64,000 nucleotides of DNA from Pochonia chlamydosporia 170 (lineage: Eukaryota > Ascomycota > Sordariomycetes > Hypocreales > Clavicipitaceae), in assembly GCF_001653235.2 (NCBI RefSeq), contig NC_035791.1:6324001-6388000 (forward strand). Direction: 5' to 3'. The notes beneath the pieces are model-generated. The model saw nothing but the letters and a program-made list of their open reading frames with translations, did no database searches and had not been told where the DNA came from. A program made the position numbers and the translations under genes. The number at the start of each line of letters is the position of its first letter. Position 1 is the stretch's first letter. Positions 45,258-56,215 of the stretch are shown here, one piece after another.

Positions 45258-46749
45258 AGAAACTTCTTCAAAGCAGGAATCTCTTCACAATAGTAGACTT
45301 TCAACGTATCAAAATCCACCAGTGACCAATTAGTCACCAAATATTCCAGCTACCACGGCTGTGCCAACAAGAAAAGAGTTCGTCAACCCATTACTATACG
45401 CCAGTCGCCCTCAAGTCCAGGACGGGACACTGTATTCCCAGGAGCTCTACGCCCGGGAGACTCTCTACCGACGGAAGAGAATGCATTGCTGCGGTCAGAC
45501 TTCTGTGGACTGACTGACAGATAAGCGGCAGGCTACAAGTAGAGGAGGTGCTTGTAACCAACTTGGCATTAATTCTTCATGTACCCGTGCAAGCATTAGA
45601 GGAAGTTACTCACAACCCTCGGCGTGATCCAGTTGCCTTCGGAACATACGTACGGTAGCCTTTTCGCGCACTCCAACAACACAAGGAACTGGCCAGACTT
45701 GTGCACAAAGGCCCTCCAAGTATTGTCCTATAAGTGCTTAAAGTTAATTGGCTTAACGCCCAACACAATGAGTCGCTTCACTACGTGCAGGAGAGAGCCA
45801 TGGACAAAACAGAAGGGAGCACGATTGCGACGTTCGGTGACTGACCAATTCCTTTACCAATGTGGGGAGGTTCTTGATTTTGGGAAATAGATAAGTCTCT
45901 ATGGCTCTAGTTACACGTGTCTTTGTACTTTGTATCTGTTGAAGTTATTGTAGTTATGAGCCCTTGACAGTCTGGGTCACAGCGCAGATGCCACGGAGAA
46001 GCGAGGTAGACGCTGATTTAACAGTCTTGCCCTTCTAATAACCACTGGCATCGGTACTGTCGCCAAGCGGCAGTTGTTTTCTCCTTCTACCTTGGCTTTG
46101 GATACTTGTTCTTAGTTGTCTAGTCAGTTGTCAATCTACTCGCTTGGACCGTTACACTTTTGTATTAAAGCAACACCTAAATCAGCGGAATGCATAGTGA
46201 GCATTTCTTTGAGCTTGACTGTGGCGAATCAGCTGACATTAGGTGCCGCTCTGCCAAACGTATCAATACCTGGCCCGTTTTCTCATTTTACCCCTGAATC
46301 TCGCTCGCTCCTGAAATTTCGCCCTTCTAGGATATCGCGCCAGCAGATCAGGCGGAAACTTCACCATTGTGCAAAATCAATACCTATGTCCTAATTTGCA
46401 CAAGTACATTGAACCTTTAGAGCTCACATTTAGCGACATAGATCAACGGTGATCCCATTATGTAGCAATACTATGACCGCCGCCGTGGCCAGTTGGTGTG
46501 GTGATGCCGTGGTATGTTTCATCTCTTACTACTTTTCTGTAACTAGTGATCATACTAATATCTTGTGAAATTGCAATATTTGAAAAATATCACATCTCTC
46601 GGTGTCTCTTTCAAACTTTATCATTAGCTTTGTTTGGCCAGTCAGCATCGCTGAAAGCGCCGCCTCCCGAGGATGCACTGGCAGTGGCAGACAGGTAGCA
46701 CGGAGCTATGAATATTACGGCCGGTCGGTGACAAGCTGCGTAGTACAAT
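45258..46749. other. Intergenic, no supported gene
   Basis: Small open stretches at 45,624-45,890 and 46,116-46,394 have no recognisable motif or clean start. Nothing else noted. Confidence 0.4.
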
Positions 46750-47385
46750 GTGGTAATACAACAAACACTAAAGAACGCAAGAAAGCAAAAATGGAAGAAA
46801 CAGCAAGCGTGGCAAATGCGAAGTAAAACCAAAGACATGACCCTCAGAAACGCTTTATGGGCCGATATCAAGGATATACAGCTTGCCGTAGCATACACAA
46901 AGCGATATCGAGATGAATATTCGGCCATATTTTGGTTTAACATTAAAGACGAAGCGTCCATTCAACAGAGCTTCACTAAAGTTGCAAGGCAGATTTTGCA
47001 ACAACACCCTAATGCTTGCCGCCTTAGTGCATTAGACCTACAGCAAAATCATAACAAGGTAGTCGAAGCTGTCAAGGCATGGTTGAACTTGCCAGGCAAC
47101 ACTAGGTGGCTTATTGTATACGACAACTACGACAACCCGAAATTGACTAACCGCACACATAGCACGGGAATCGACATTAAACACTTTATTCCTACGGCGC
47201 ATCAAAGCTCAATTATTGTCACGACCCGGGCGTCACAAGTCGATATAGGACATTCAATTCGAGTAAGAAAGCTTGAATCAACGGACGACAGTCTCAAGAT
47301 CCTATCATCGACCTCTGGCCGAGACGGCCTGCACGATGGTAAGGGTTTCGCCGTAATATCAAGACTCTGCTAACAATTTCCACAG
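46750..47385 (+). pseudogene. NB-ARC/NACHT-type NLR relic lacking the P-loop
   Basis: An open frame of about 200 codons. From 46,860 it aligns with the nucleotide-binding region of fungal NLR/TPR proteins: QLAVAYTKRYRDEYSAIFW directly after the P-loop position, then WLIVYDNYDNPKL (Walker B), IIVTTRASQVDIG (sensor/RNBS-B) and IRVRKLE. The P-loop glycines and lysine are absent (ADIKDIQLA stands where G-GIGKTQLA is expected), so NTP binding should be lost. An apparent intron (47,339-47,385; GTAAGG donor, GCTAAC branch, CACAG acceptor) follows, but the downstream sequence is dispersed-repeat DNA rather than the rest of the NLR. There is no N-terminal effector domain. Confidence 0.7.
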
Positions 47386-47539
47386 ACGTGGCAAGGCACA
47401 AACCTGTTCATGAGCTTGAAGAGTTCATCCTAATTGGTTGTCGCGGCATTCAGAATGGCATGGTACTTGGCACGCTGGCTGTGCAGCAGACCACAGTCGG
47501 CCGGGGATTCCTGCCTTCTGCCAGTCGTTCATGGGACTC

Positions 47540-47720
47540 ATTTACGGCTTTTTTTTTGTACCAGCCATTGTTTGTACCTTTTCCCGCTCCATGGTCGAGA
47601 CGATGGGGGCATTTCAGCACTACCAACGTAGCGAGATCAACCCTCGATAAAAACAACCCTTTTCGATGGCCCCCCGCATCTTCCGCCCTCATCATGGGCC
47701 CATATCTGTAGTAACGGCAA
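47540..47720. repeat. Dispersed repeat, partial copy C
   Basis: A shorter third copy of the repeat at 10,566 and 16,819, recognised by the order GGCTTTTT..CCAGCCATT..TTTG..CTTT, ACGATGGGGGCATTT and a final CATCATGGGCCCATATCTGTAG-like block (first 20 bases). It truncates the NLR relic on its left and touches the Helitron relic on its right. Confidence 0.55.
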
Positions 47721-47726
47721 CGGGGC

Positions 47727-48335
47727 GACGATCAGAAGGCGTTTCGCACAGCTCTCGGGGAATTGCGGCTCCTCCAACTGTCAGTCGAGTCCTGGAAACT
47801 CCTTTCCGGCCGAGTACAGGCGAAGCTTGATGATCAAGAGGTCGCCAGTTTCGCCAACGCCTTGCGAGTATACGCCACGGAAGATAGTGTGAACGAATAT
47901 AACCACTACCACCTCGAACCGCCTCAGCCGGCCAGTCATTTAGGTCAAGGCTAAGGATGTCGGCCTTGGCGCGGCTGCAGCCCCTGACGACAAGGCAGGC
48001 AACCTGGCGAAGCAGATCCCTATGTGCATTGGCGCCCTTTGGCAGCCGGTTGGCCTCTGCAACGGTGCTCGCGGTACCGTTTGCGATATGGGCTGGCGCA
48101 CATCCCCATGCTTGAAGACCCAGCTGTCCATTCGTCTTTTGCGACAGCCTGCATGATTACCCAGCAGGCTTCAACGAACATGAAGGTCATGGGATACCTC
48201 CTACAGGCTGTGCAGGCATTTGCGTGGGCCATGAAAAAGAAGATTCCCGAATCTGCGAAGCCGTTCCTTCAGGGCTGGGGCGCCGAGGCTGTCGAGCCAG
48301 ATTTGTCGCTGGGGTTTGTGTTACCGCAGCCTCTG
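47727..48335 (+). pseudogene. Helitron (PIF1-like helicase) C-terminal relic
   Basis: The frame from 47,727 reads LRLLQLSVESWKLLSGRVQA then EVASFANALRVYATEDSVNE YNHYHLE, a conserved region of fungal Helitron helicases. After a stop near 47,952 and a frame change, 47,955-48,100 reads VGLGAAAAPDDKAGNL, KQIPMCIGA and LWQPVGLCNGARGTV, the next conserved block (normally LCxGARVMLT..NLW...GLVNGAxGTV). The RVMLT..N segment is deleted. Further fragments up to about 48,570 may belong. No Rep endonuclease or 3' hairpin terminus identified. Confidence 0.65.
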
Positions 48336-48339
48336 TGAG

Positions 48340-50031
48340 ATCCAGAGTGGTGACTTGGGTGGGTGTAGCATTTGATCGGTTAGCCAATGAACAACCCTGC
48401 GTTGGGGAGTGACTGCGGGTATAGCCGCCGCCATAGACCTTCAGTCTCACTCGACTCTCTTTGTCAGCCCCGTGTTGACGCTCGACGTGTGCCATGTGCA
48501 ATGTCCTTGGCTGCCGTATTACGCAAAACTCATCTGGCCAGGCTTTCTAGTATGACGCTACAAAGGGTGCCATAGTTGTATACGGAAAGGTGCAGTAGTA
48601 GAGCGGCTTCTAACCCCACTAAATCCGGCTCTCGACTAGCTTAGGCTTGCTCTCGTTGGTTCGTAACAGTCGGAGGCTTCTAGTCTAGGGTAGCCCTGGA
48701 GATTGCACTGTTGTCCATCTCTTTCGACTTTTTCCAAGAAAGTCTGTCCCTCCAGTTAGCAGCCTTGTAGTCGAGCCGGGGGTTCAGTGAAGATGGCGTG
48801 TCGCAATTTTCAGCGACTCCAAGCGCAGCTCGCCCAGGTAGAAAAATCACGGATCAGACTGGGACACACCTGAGTTGTCATCCAGACACGAGACATGCCA
48901 CTGGCTCCGCGACGAATGTCTCTCAGCCAAGCCAGCGCAGATGGCGCAGCGGGTGTGGCGGCATGGATCTGGTCTCACATGCTGGAGCCAGCTGTTGGCG
49001 CTGATGAGGCTTTCAGAGGACCATCTCCCCTCTGATGCTGGCGGTTACATGAGTTGCCACGGAGGTCAAGTACCTAGATTCTTTGCGGTACAATGCGACT
49101 GGGTGCGACTAGAGTCGGTCATGATCGTGTCGTGGACGCGTTGCGGACTTGCTCGTGCTCTGGCTCAAGGAGCCAGCTAGTGAGTGGAGGAGTCCATGGC
49201 AGAAACGTCACCTTGAAAGGAGTCTTCAGGTTGGAGTGGGCAGCTGAAGCACCCATGTTTGTGCGGTTGCCCGTCAGGCATTCCAGTTGTCGATGGGCAA
49301 GGGTTGGACCTGTGATGGTGGCATTCAAAAGCGCCATAAGGCTCGGGCCGCCCCAGGCGGCAATGCTGGCAGTGTAAGGATAGGAGCTGAACGTCTTCCT
49401 TTGTTACACTACCTTACGTTGCGGGGTCGAATGATCGGATCAGGAGCTTTGGTGATCCCGAAGCGCCATGGCTCCACACCCCACCGCGCCATTGGATGAC
49501 GGGGAAACAGGAGCGTGAGTTATGTCAGAATCAGCAGGGGGCAGGAGGTTGGGCGAAAAGTAGAACCAAGCCGGGCTGATTGTGTCTTGACGGGGCTTTG
49601 GTCAGATGGCGAAGCGTTACGGTGTGACGGCTGAGACATCGTCGCAAAGGACGGCGGCAAGTCGCCTGTCAAGTGAATGGCCATGCAGATTGTCCAGCAT
49701 CGGCTGGCGAATACGGATGCAAATTAGAATAAAATGGCCGACCGTCTATATGCACAACTACCCGCGCCGCGGTCTACTTTATTGGCACTCGCAGGACTAG
49801 CACCATCCAAAGATGGCACTCACCTCCAGCTTGCTGCCTTTGTCTTTCTTTAATAGCTGACCAGGCTGCGCTCTTCGACTGACGGTGATAAACAGTATGC
49901 CGTCGTCACGTCTCTTCCCCCTCCCCCTCCCTGGGTGACTCAAGCTCAGCTTCCTCATCGACGTAGACGAACCGCACAACCCTATCATTCCACCCGCCAG
50001 TCTGACGGCCTCGTGCGCCTCCCTCCGCACC
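48340..50031. other. GC-rich gene-free region
   Basis: No supported gene. A 23-base match (TTGCTCTCGTTGGTTCGTAA plus CA) is shared by about 48,649 and 61,571, a trace of another dispersed element. The last 200 bases are C-rich, typical of a promoter/5' leader for the NLR gene. Confidence 0.4.
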
Positions 50032-53000
50032 ATGGCATCCGACAACGCTCTGGACAACCCCGACTCCTACACAGTCGCCTGGATCGCTGCTCTTCCCATC
50101 GAGCGAGCCGCTGCGGAAGCGATGCTCGATGAGGAACATGCAGCTCCAACTGGTTTCACTAGAAACCAGACTGACACGAACGTTTACACTTGGGGTCGTG
50201 TGGGTCAGCATAACATTGTCATTGTCTCTCTTGCCGCTGGAGACTATGGAACTACATCGGCTGCGACCACGGCCTCGAGCCTGCTTGCCTCTCTGCCATC
50301 CATCCGTGTTGGCCTTTTTGTCGGCATAGGCGGCGGCATCGCACGACCGGACGAGGACCGCGATATCCGGCTTGGCGACATCGTCGTGAGCCAGCCCGAT
50401 GGGACATCGGGCGGCGTCTGCCAGTACGACTTGATCAAAGCAAAGTCGGGTGACAAGCGTGAGCGCAAGGGCTTCCTTGGGCGGCCTCCGACGGTGCTCC
50501 TAAATGCACTTGCCAAAATCCAAGGCGTTCACGAGCAGAAAGACTCCGAGGTTCCCAGCTTCCTGCAAGAGATGCTGGAGAAGCACCCGAAGATGGGCAA
50601 GAGATCGAAGAAAAATCCTGGCTATGCTCACCAGGGCGTCGACAATGACCGCCTATTCAAAGCTTCATGCGACCACGTACCCGGGCCGGACTGCCGGTGC
50701 TGTGATACGGCAGGCGAGGTTCAACGTGATCCTCGAGACGCTACTGACCCCGAGATCCACTACGGGATCATCGCATCAGGCAACACGCTTGTCAAAGACG
50801 CCGCTGCGCGCGATCGGATTGTTACTGACGTCGGTGAGGATTGCATCTGCTTTGAGATGGAAGCGGCCGGCCTGATGAACCACTTTCCCTGTCTTATGAT
50901 CCGAGGTATCTGCGACTACGCCGATTCTCACAAGAACGATCGATGGCAACGCTACGCCTCAGCTACTGCCGCTGCGTATGCCAAGGAGCTTCTGGCGTAC
51001 GTGCCGGCCGCGGAGGTCCAGGAGACCAAGAAGGCACTGGAAGTGCAGGAAGTGCTGGAGGAGCTTCGGTTAGGTTAGTTCTTGTTCGTTCACTAAGGCT
51101 AGACTAGCAAATACATGAGACCGAATACTATTCGAATTTGGAATATGTCCTGACTGCGATTAGTTCAACAACAGATCGATGGCGTGCAACAGAACATGAA
51201 TGCTGCCGGGTCTGACCGTCATACCGAAAAGATCGAGGGTTGGCTTCGTCCCCCAGATCCGTCTACGAACGCCAACCACGCGAGGAAGCTCCGCCATGAG
51301 GGGACAGGCGCGTGGCTCCTTGGAAACCCGGTCTTCCAGGAGTGGTGCTCGGGGTCGCGTCGACATTTATGGCTGAATGGGCTCGCGGGGTGTGGAAAGA
51401 CGGTTCTCAGCACGACTGTACTGGATCATCTCACAAAAGGGAACGACCGTCTTATCCTCAGCTTCTTCTTTGACTTTAGCGACACGACAAAACAGACCGT
51501 GGATAGCATGTTGCGGTCGCTTGCTTTCCAGCTTTACCAAGGCGGGGCTGGTTCTGCAGGTCTTCTTGACGCCTCATTCCAAGCACACCTGGATGGCCGC
51601 GATCAACCTGCTACAAAGACGCTCGAGGATGTTGTGTGCAAGATTCTTGCAGTCCAGAAGAAAGGCTCTATTGTTCTGGACGCCTTGGACGAGTCGACAA
51701 CCAGGGATGAACTTCTCCGGTGGATGAAGGCCGTAGTGTCCAGGCCAGAGCTGGGCGATGTCCAGCTGATTTGCACCGGTCGGCCTGAACACGTGTTCCT
51801 GCGCGACATCCCCTCATTGATAAGCCAGGAAAACTGCTTAGCACTTGAGAAGGAGTCCATCAATGTCGATATCCGATCGTATGTCACAGCACAGCTTTCA
51901 CAACGACAGGATTTTCGGGACAAGCACTTGTCCCCGAATCTCCTCGAGAGGATACGGAGGAAGGTTGGCGACGGGGCCGACGGGATGTGAGATGCTACTG
52001 CTTCAATCGATATGCTGATGGTTTGCTGACGCTCTACTAAGGTTCAGGTGGGCGTTCTGTCAATTGGACAGCCTGGCTCGATGTCGTCACGAGGCGGCTA
52101 TTGAGGACGCTCTCGCATCTTTGCCGCGGAACCTGGAAGAGACATACCGACGCATGATTCAACGCATACCGACGGAGCTCAAAAACGACGCGGTGCGGCT
52201 CCTGCAGTTTCTAGTGCATTTGAAGCGACCTCTTAAGCTGGCTGAGGCTAAAGAAGTAATAGCAACACAGATCGAAGACGAGCCACGAGGGTTTGACGAC
52301 AAGCGTCGACTGTTTTGCGAGACCGACGTTTTAGACTACTGTCCCGGCTTAGTGACAGTCGTACATGCCACTGATAAAGAGCTACATCTTGCCCACTTTT
52401 CCGTCAAAGAGTACCTACTCACAGAGAACCAGTTCAAAATTAAGACTGCTAGCATTTCCATCACGACGACGTGCTTGACTTATCTTACGGACATCAATGG
52501 TAGCCATGACGAAATCAAGCGGGATTTTCCTATGGCAAGATGCGCGGCGGAAATCTGGACATACCATGCTGCGTTGGCTCAGGCTTCGGATGATATAGTT
52601 CGAGCGACAGTAAGGTTCCTGGAAAAGGAAGCGACGTTCCAACGATGGGCTCGATTGTATCAGGCTGATAGGTATTTGGACCACGACCCAGGCCCTCCAC
52701 GAGGTTCCAGACTCTACTACGCTTGCTTCGATGGACTCGTAGCGCCTGCAAGAGATCTAATCGGCAAGGGAGCAGACATCAACGCGCAGGGCGGCGAGTA
52801 CGGCAACGCTCTCCAAGCCGCGTCACAGAACGGCCATCAAGAGATTGTCCAACTGCTCTTAGACAAGGGAGCGAACGTCAACACGCAAGGCGGCTACTAC
52901 GGCAGCGCTCTCCAAGCTGCCTCATATAAAGGCCATCAAGAGGTTGTCAAGCTGCTCTTGGACAATGGAGCAGCCGTCAACGCCCAGGGCGGCTTATACG

Positions 53001-54109
53001 GTTACGCTCTCCAGGCCGCATCATTTAGTGGCTATCAAGAGATTGTGAAAATGCTCTTAGACAAGGGAGCGAACGTCAACGCCCAGGGCGGCTTGTACGG
53101 CAGCGCTCTCCCGGCCGCCTCATATAAAGGCCATGAAGAGATTGTCAAGTTGCTCTTGGGCAATAGAGCAGACGTCAACGCGCAGTACGGCGCTCACGGT
53201 AACGCTTTCCAGGCCGCCTCAGAGGGAGGCCATGCAGAGATGGTCGATCTGCTCCAGGCCGCCTCAAAGGGAGGCAATGAAGAGATTATCAAGCTGCTCT
53301 TGGACAACGGAGCAGATGTCAACGCGCAGGGCGGCGAGTATAGCAATGCTCTCCAGACCGCCTCAGAGAGTGGCCATCTAGAAATTGTTAAGCTGCTCTT
53401 AGACAATGGAGCGGACGTTAACGCGCAGGGCGGCGAGTACGGCAACGCTCTCCTAGCCGCATCATCCAATGGCCATCGAGAGATTGTTAAGCTGCTCTTG
53501 GACAAGGGGGCAGACGTTAACGCGCAAGGCGGCCAGTACGGCAACGCTCTTCTGGCCGCCTCAGAGGAAGGCTATCAAGAGATTGTTAAGCTGCTCTTAG
53601 ACAAGGGAGTGGAGGTGAACGTCCAGGGCGGTCAGTACGGCAACGCTCTCCAGGCCGCCTCGTGGAATAGCCATCTAGAGATTGTGCAACTGCTCTTGGA
53701 CAAGGGAGCGGACATCAACGCGCAGGGCGGCCACTTTGGCAACGCTCTCCAGGCCGCCTCGGCGGATGGCTATCAAGAGATTGTGCAACTGCTCTTAGAC
53801 AAGGGAGCAGACGTGAACGCGCAGGGCGGCCAGTACGGCAACGCTCTCCAGGCCGCATCATGGAATGGCCATCTAGAAATTGTACAACTGCTCTTAGACA
53901 AGGGAGCGAACATGGACGCGGAGGGCGGCCAGTATAGCAACGCACTCCTGGCCGCTTCATGGAAAGGCCATCAAGAGATTGTTAAGCTGCTCTTAGACAA
54001 GGGAGCGAAGCAATTCCGCAATAGTGCAGCAGAGCTCAACGGGGATCTGGTCCAAACACATGCTGACGTTAAAAAACAAAGGCCCTCCTTTGTCGTATAC
54101 TCTGTTTAA
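50032..54109 (+). CDS. NLR: PNP_UDP - NACHT - ankyrin repeats
   Basis: Three exons (50,032-51,073, 51,164-51,986, 52,042-54,109) joined by introns of 90 nt (phase 1) and 55 nt (phase 2) give 1310 aa. The N-terminal domain, residues 12-330, is a nucleoside phosphorylase-like effector (TVAWIAALPIERAAAEAM, FVGIGGGIARP, CFEMEAAGLMNHFPC). The NACHT P-loop GLAGCGKT is at about 420 and Walker B IVLDALDE at about 516. A helical region follows (CFQLDSL-type, LPRNLEETYRRM, LAHFSVKEYLL). Residues about 858-1285 are ankyrin repeats. This is a standard fungal NLR architecture; such proteins are thought to sense non-self through the repeats and act through the N-terminal domain. All nucleotide-binding motifs are intact. 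Confidence 0.9.
52751..54012 (+). repeat. Array of near-identical 99-bp ankyrin units in the NLR
   Basis: About 13 units of 33 codons with core EIVKLLLDKGADVNAQGG, plus one unit shortened to 15 codons near 53,228-53,272 (54 bases missing, still in frame). Variation is concentrated at a few positions: the residues after the leading Gly (H/Y, Q/L/R/E/A) and the last two residues of each unit (QN, YK, FS, EG, SN, WN, AD, EE). The rest is nearly invariant. Confidence 0.9.
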
Positions 54110-54456
54110 ATCAGGTCAGTCTCCCGGAATTATCGGTCTACATTACATATTATCAGCTGGAAGGGGTCTACTTACAGTTTGGCAATGTTGCGTTGGTGAA
54201 AGCAGTCCGCAGGAACAAACGTCTGGATCTTCGGGGCTGACTGTTGAGCCGATTATTTATACTCCAAAGCTGCGTAAATGCTTCGTTAGGTCAGCAGAGT
54301 GGTTACGCCGACTTCCTGCACTGGTATGTTGCCTTCTAGATCTGCCGAAGGCCAAAGCCTCACGTAAAGTTTTGAATCCTGGGAGGGGGGTTTCCAACTC
54401 TTTTAGAACACAGGCGTGCATACAGCTTATTTGACGGGCATTTTCTGCCGCCACGC
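54110..54456. other. Spacer after the NLR
   Basis: No gene supported; it may contain the degraded 5' part of the relic that follows. Confidence 0.4.
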
Positions 54457-55188
54457 TTGCTGGTTGCAATCGGCGGCAGGTCGAAGCGACTACATCTCAG
54501 CTCGAATGACAACTGTTCGGGGCCGACCAGACGCTCCATTATTACTATTGGAGAATGGAGCTCAAACACAGTACTCCTCGATTGCGAGCTGCACAACCTT
54601 GATTTCTTGGAAGCGATCAAAGCAGGGTATTCTGACGGTAGCCATGTTCATCACCCGCTACACACCTTTGTACCTCGTGGCTGCTCGGCCCGAGAGCTAT
54701 CACAACTGGCGTATGACCTCTATTGGCAGGTTTTGATACCATTTTCTTCGACGATACTTCTTTTCTTCGAGGATCTTGGCGGCCTCGGCCCAGTCATCGA
54801 AGTAATCGCCCGCTGGATTCGACAATCAGCTATCAATCCTACACTGTCCCCTGCTAGGGTCTTAGTCTCGTACGATTGCAAAAATAGAGTACAAGCTGAA
54901 AAGTTTACTACGCGACTGCGTGCCAGGACTGTCGCATTTATTGGCAGTCGGGAATCCGAAGCTACCAAAGCCGATGCCGGGGTGGTTCTTGAGTCCACGC
55001 ACGCATTCGAATGCCTGAAGCTCGTTTCGACCATGTCTGCAACTGTCATCGTAGCTGCGGGTCAACTGCACCCGCAACGGATTGGGCAAGCAGTCGGCCA
55101 GGATCTACTTTACTTGTACTTAGCTGTACTTAGGGATGCAGAAACAGCTGGAGGCGGTGGGGATTTAGCCTGTTGCTTTGAGCACTAA
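54457..55188 (+). pseudogene. Relic resembling fungal patatin-associated multidomain proteins
   Basis: An open stretch of about 240 codons without a proper start. Its middle (SARELSQLAYDLYWQVLIPF, TILLFFEDLGGLGPVIEV, ARWIRQSA) resembles a conserved N-terminal segment of long fungal proteins annotated as patatin-like or FabD/lysophospholipase-like; this is from memory and should be searched. The N-terminal RING-like part and the patatin GxSxG are not present in the window. Sequence to the right (55,189-55,500) looks like further decayed coding DNA. Confidence 0.4.
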
Positions 55189-55857
55189 ATGGATGTCCGT
55201 GTGAATAAAGAGGTACCAACGAAGTTCCGAAAAGTATTTCACAGCCCCGCGACGGCTCCCTTTGACCCCGCACCTCAAATACATGTTGCAAACTTGCTAC
55301 TGCAGGTACAGTATAGGGCGTTGTATGGAGCCAGTTCCGGCCTTATTACGGGCGACGCAAGTTGCTCTATCTTCTTTAGTCATTCGCTAGATACTACAAC
55401 TGTAGTTTATGGCGGACGTTTGCAACTCTTCCTTGTTGACAGAGGTATATTTTGCAGCGTTGCTTCTAGCTTCGCTGGAAGCCATTAACGGCTCTATTGG
55501 TCTTCGGTAGTCACAGACCGAACCAATACTAAGCCCTTTACTACTCATGCCACCCTGTTCCGCAGCCGGCCCACGGGGTTGCTCAGACTTGGCCTGTTTC
55601 CTGCCTCACCTAGGGAGCAAACCGTACTCCGTCTGCGGCAGTTAATTACCTTATCACAGGAAAAGCCATTTGTGGCGGCAAACTTACCGTTTGCTTGCAA
55701 CCTAAACTCATGCCTGCGGATAACTATAGGGACGGCGGCCAATACAGAGGCGCCCGGGCGCGCATTTAATATTGCGCGCCCTGCTGACTAATTTTTGCGC
55801 GCCCCCCTTTCCGCACACACACAACAGCGGTACTGTTACAGACCACACAATTCTGTC
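55189..55857. other. Decayed sequence and probable MULE 5' end
   Basis: Short coding-like stretches without start or homologue. At 55,750-55,810 a palindromic GC-rich stretch (GCGCCCGGGCGCGC, then two TTGCGCGCCC-like runs) precedes the MULE start codon and may be its terminal inverted repeat. Confidence 0.35.
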
Positions 55858-56001
55858 ATGGCTCAAGCAGTATTCCCTGACGATGTGCTCCCGTCAGAGG
55901 GCGTATATGACTCACGTGAATCGCTTCTTATGGCTATAAATGCCTGGGCAAAGCCTAGAGGTTATGCATTCACCACAGGGAAATCTTCTAAGACTCCAAA
56001 T
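55858..56001 (+). pseudogene. MULE transposase N-terminus, cut by Copia insertion
   Basis: From the ATG at 55,858 the frame reads MAQAVFPDDVLPSEGVYDSR, then AINAWAKPRGYAFTTGKSSK and TPN, matching the start of Hop-like/FAR1-type Mutator-like transposases in fungi. It is interrupted after 48 codons by the LTR at 56,002. The rest of the transposase is not found beyond the other LTR, so this is a 5' fragment only. Confidence 0.7.
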
Positions 56002-56131
56002 TGTTGAACGTCACAGCGGAACACAGATGGAAAGAGTGTGTTGATTCTGTAACCTAGAGATGCCGCCAACGTAGGCTATTTATGGAAGGCGCAGGCTGGA
56101 CGTTGCACGTGATGTTGTATCATGTTCAACA
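56002..56131 (-). repeat. Copia 3' LTR (130 bp) with adjacent polypurine tract
   Basis: Ends in the 8-base inverted repeat TGTTGAAC/GTTCAACA. Identical to the right LTR over the shared parts by eye apart from a 35-base extra segment after GTCACAGCGGA. On the minus strand it is preceded by GAGGGGCGG (plus 56,132-56,140), a plausible polypurine tract. It lies inside the MULE coding frame. Confidence 0.85.
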
Positions 56132-56215
56132 CCGCCCCTCAGCCAAGCCTGACAATACACCTAACTAACTGAAGCTATCTATGATATTTCCTAGCAACTA
56201 ATACAAAGGAGAAAC

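Noticed and set aside
46116..46394. Open frame as N-terminal domain for the NLR relic
   Set aside because: No similarity to known effector domains and no intron path joining it to the nucleotide-binding part.
48649..48671. 23-base match to about 61,571
   Set aside because: Too short to define an element; noted only as a trace of shared repeat sequence.
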